DNA of 6,261 nt, taken from the NCBI GenBank assembly GCA_007121175.1, contig SKMG01000390.1, forward strand, positions 1-6,261, read 5' to 3'. Position numbers and translations under genes: made by a program. Shown here one piece after another: positions 4,447 to 6,261 of the stretch. Position 1 is the stretch's first letter. Each line of letters begins with the position of its first letter. The notes under the pieces are model-generated. The model had not been told where the DNA came from. It was given only the letters and a program-made list of their open reading frames with translations, and searched no databases. The DNA comes from Trueperaceae bacterium (GTDB taxonomy: Bacteria; Deinococcota; Deinococci; Deinococcales; Trueperaceae).

Positions 4447-6251
4447 AGCACCACCCCCATCCTGCCGCCCGGCCGAACCGGGCGACCCGCTCGCGCGTCG
4501 GCCTCTGGCTGTTCGCGCTCCTCGCTCCGCTGCTGCTGTCGGCCTGCATGATGCCGACCAGCATGCGCGAGCCGTTCGGCCCGAGGCCCTTCGTGCCGAG
4601 CGACTTCCGCGACTTCGCGCAGTTGGAGGCGCACTGTGCCGAGCCCGGCGCGACCTCCTTCTGGTGCGACGATCTCGGACAGAGCGTGGACCGGGTGCCC
4701 ACCAAGGGCGTCGACGTCTTTTTCTCGGAGGCGGGCGAGGTGGTGGCGGCGTTCGCCAAGTTCCAGAAGGGGCAGAACCTCCCGAACTACTCGGCCAACA
4801 ACGCCGATAACCTGATCACGCGCGAGGCTCCGTTCCCGGGCGGTGCGATCCTGGTCGACGGCGTCTACCACCAGCCGCAGCAGGCCGAGCGGAGCTGGGA
4901 GCGGCTCAGCGACGTCGAGTACTTGGGACGCTTCAGCTACACCATCCCGGGCTTCGAAGTCGAGCGCCTGGTGGTGATCTCGAACGTCGAGCAGACGCTG
5001 CGAACCGAGGTGCGCCTCACCCCGACGGACGCGTCGGCCGCCACCGCTGAGGCCGCTACCGGAGAGGCCGACGCGGATGAGGCCGCCACCGCTGAGGTCG
5101 CCACCGGTGAGGCCGACGCGGATGAGGACGACGCTGTCGTCGTCCAGGCCGAAGTCGTCGGCCCGGGCGGTCAGCTCATCCAGTACGCCTTCGCCGGCAT
5201 CGCCCGGCAGGACAGCCCGACGCTCAAGATCGGCCAGCCCGGCACCTTCACGCTGAACCCCGCGCCGACGGCGGTGATCCAGGACCCGATCTACGCCTCG
5301 TTGCAGTCAGCAGCCAACAACACCGGCAACGCCATCGTGATGCTGCCTGGCGCCGGCGTCCCCGTCGCCACCGCGCAGCCTGCGCCGGATCGGCTGCAGG
5401 CGGCGTCGCTCGGCGGTGGAGCGCTCGCCATGCAGGTCGAGGCGGCGGGCGCCGACACGATGAGGCTGGCGGTCGATACCTACCTCGGTAAGAACGAGCT
5501 GGTGCGCTTCTACCAGGCCTCCTACGCGGAGCTGCCGGGCCTGTTCACACCCAACATCTTGGGCCGGTTGTCGCTGTGGATCTTGGCCGCGCTCGAGTTC
5601 ATCCACGAGTACGTCCCCTCGTGGGGGCTCTCCATCATCGTCCTGACGCTGGTGTTCCGCGCGCTGGTGTGGCCGCTGATCACCACCCAGACGAGGTCGA
5701 TGCTCGGCATGCAGCGGCTGCAGCCCGAGATGCAGCGGCTGCAGAAGAAGTACAAGGACGACCGCGAGAAGCTCAGCCAGGAGATGATGAAGCTCTACAA
5801 GGAGGCGGGGGTGAACCCCGCCGGCGGCTGCTTGCCGATCCTGCTGCAGATGCCGCTGTTCATCATCCTGTGGAGGGTGTTCGTCAACTTCGAGTTCAAC
5901 GAGGGCTTCCTGTGGATCCCCGACCTCGGACTCGCCGACCCGTTCTACATCCTGCCGGTGCTGTACGTGGCGGTGATGCTGGCGCAGTCGTACTACTCCG
6001 CGCGCAACAACCCCACGATGCTGCGCCAATCGATCATCATCAACCTGGTCTTCGTCTTCATCATCGTCAACTTCCCGTCGGGCGTGCTGGTCTACTTCGT
6101 GGTAAGTATGGGCGTGCAGGTCTTCCAGTACTGGCTCTTGAGCCGCGGCCACACGCCGCCGCCGCCGGTGGAGAAGGCGCCAGTCGCGAAGGCTGAGGCG
6201 GTGAGGCCCGCCAAGGCCGCGAAGGCGCCCAAGGCCGCGAGGGCCAAGTGA
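4443..6251 (+). CDS. yidC: Membrane protein insertase YidC with lipoprotein-type signal
   Basis: A 602-residue Oxa1/YidC/Alb3 insertase that inserts and folds proteins in the cytoplasmic membrane, alone or with SecYEG. Residues 18-35 form a signal sequence ending in the lipobox LLSAC (Cys35), so the mature protein may be a lipoprotein. Residues about 36-370 form a large extracytoplasmic region as in diderm YidC, interrupted at 199-228 by an acidic tandem repeat. The conserved core follows: a helix near 375-390; SWGLSIIVLTLVFRALVWPL (393-412) with the groove Arg406; a charged cytoplasmic hairpin (416-456); AGGCLPILLQMPLFIILWRVF (460-480); a helix from PFYILPVLYVAVML (500-513); and the last helices with NFPSGVLVYF (543-552). 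The tail (570-602) is Pro/Ala/Lys-rich and basic, suited to ribosome contact. The TTG start overlaps the yidD stop and has a strong Shine-Dalgarno; upstream extension would only read through yidD. Confidence 0.96.
   Translation: MKHHPHPAARPNRATRSRVGLWLFALLAPLLLSACMMPTSMREPFGPRPFVPSDFRDFAQLEAHCAEPGATSFWCDDLGQSVDRVPTKGVDVFFSEAGEVVAAFAKFQKGQNLPNYSANNADNLITREAPFPGGAILVDGVYHQPQQAERSWERLSDVEYLGRFSYTIPGFEVERLVVISNVEQTLRTEVRLTPTDASAATAEAATGEADADEAATAEVATGEADADEDDAVVVQAEVVGPGGQLIQYAFAGIARQDSPTLKIGQPGTFTLNPAPTAVIQDPIYASLQSAANNTGNAIVMLPGAGVPVATAQPAPDRLQAASLGGGALAMQVEAAGADTMRLAVDTYLGKNELVRFYQASYAELPGLFTPNILGRLSLWILAALEFIHEYVPSWGLSIIVLTLVFRALVWPLITTQTRSMLGMQRLQPEMQRLQKKYKDDREKLSQEMMKLYKEAGVNPAGGCLPILLQMPLFIILWRVFVNFEFNEGFLWIPDLGLADPFYILPVLYVAVMLAQSYYSARNNPTMLRQSIIINLVFVFIIVNFPSGVLVYFVVSMGVQVFQYWLLSRGHTPPPPVEKAPVAKAEAVRPAKAAKAPKAARAK
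5037..5126 (+). repeat. 45-bp in-frame tandem repeat inside yidC
   Basis: Two adjacent 45-bp units (5037-5081 and 5082-5126) differ at three bases. They encode AATAEAATGEADADE and AATAEVATGEADADE, residues 199-228, followed by DDD-like acidic residues. Only one of the three differences changes the protein (Ala to Val). This is a recent duplication in a linker of the extracytoplasmic domain. Confidence 0.93.
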
Positions 6252-6261
6252 GGACGACGAG
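6248..6261 (+). CDS. Possible start of the next cluster gene, cut by window edge
   Basis: A GTG at 6248-6250 overlaps the yidC stop in a GTGA quartet and would read MRTT before the window ends. The same overlap style links rnpA-yidD, with TTGA for yidD-yidC. In many bacteria a Jag/KhpB (KH-R3H) RNA-binding protein follows yidC, but four codons cannot establish identity. Confidence 0.3.

Noticed and set aside
1..6261. Mobile element, CRISPR array, tRNA/rRNA, toxin-antitoxin or defence system
   Set aside because: No transposase, terminal repeats, spaced direct repeats, tRNA-like folds or such gene pairs were seen; the other long open frames are GC-driven shadows of the genes listed.

Overview
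The window is about 70% G+C bacterial chromosome and most resembles the phylum Deinococcota (Deinococcus/Truepera/Thermus relatives). Three things point there. The 47-residue ribosomal protein L34 has a Deinococcus-like C-terminus (HSLSVSDR). Four of the genes appear to start leaderless, with a TANNNT -10 hexamer only 5 or 6 nt before the start codon. The rpmH/rnpA junction recalls the unusual Thermus arrangement. The phylum call is an inference; I could not run a search.

Layout. Bases 1-674 (minus strand) hold the first 224 codons of a membrane-anchored, Pro/Ala-rich protein with an RlpA-like double-psi beta-barrel, cut by the window edge. Divergent from it, 789-1715 (plus) encodes a CaCA-family Na+/Ca2+ exchanger. 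It converges on ridA (1789-2172, minus) across a 73-bp gap filled by a 28-bp tandem repeat derived from the ridA 3' end. Upstream of ridA on the same strand lies a PP2C-type Ser/Thr phosphatase with a C-terminal membrane anchor (2199-3266). A 303-bp divergent intergenic region follows, carrying the phosphatase promoter, the rpmH promoter and a potentially structured rpmH leader.

Bases 3570-6251 (plus) are the conserved cluster rpmH-rnpA-yidD-yidC. It is tightly packed: an 11-nt gap, then a GTGA overlap, then a TTGA overlap. The last bases may hold the start of a further overlapping gene. The cluster joins ribosome assembly (L34), tRNA 5' maturation (RNase P protein) and membrane protein insertion (YidD, YidC). 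YidC carries a lipobox in place of the usual uncleaved first transmembrane helix, plus a large extracytoplasmic domain with an internal 45-bp tandem repeat.

I found no mobile element, CRISPR array, tRNA, rRNA or defence system. These are mostly housekeeping genes; the interest lies in expression signals (leaderless promoters, a dyad beside the exchanger promoter, the rpmH leader fold, start-codon architecture) and in the lipoprotein-type YidC.
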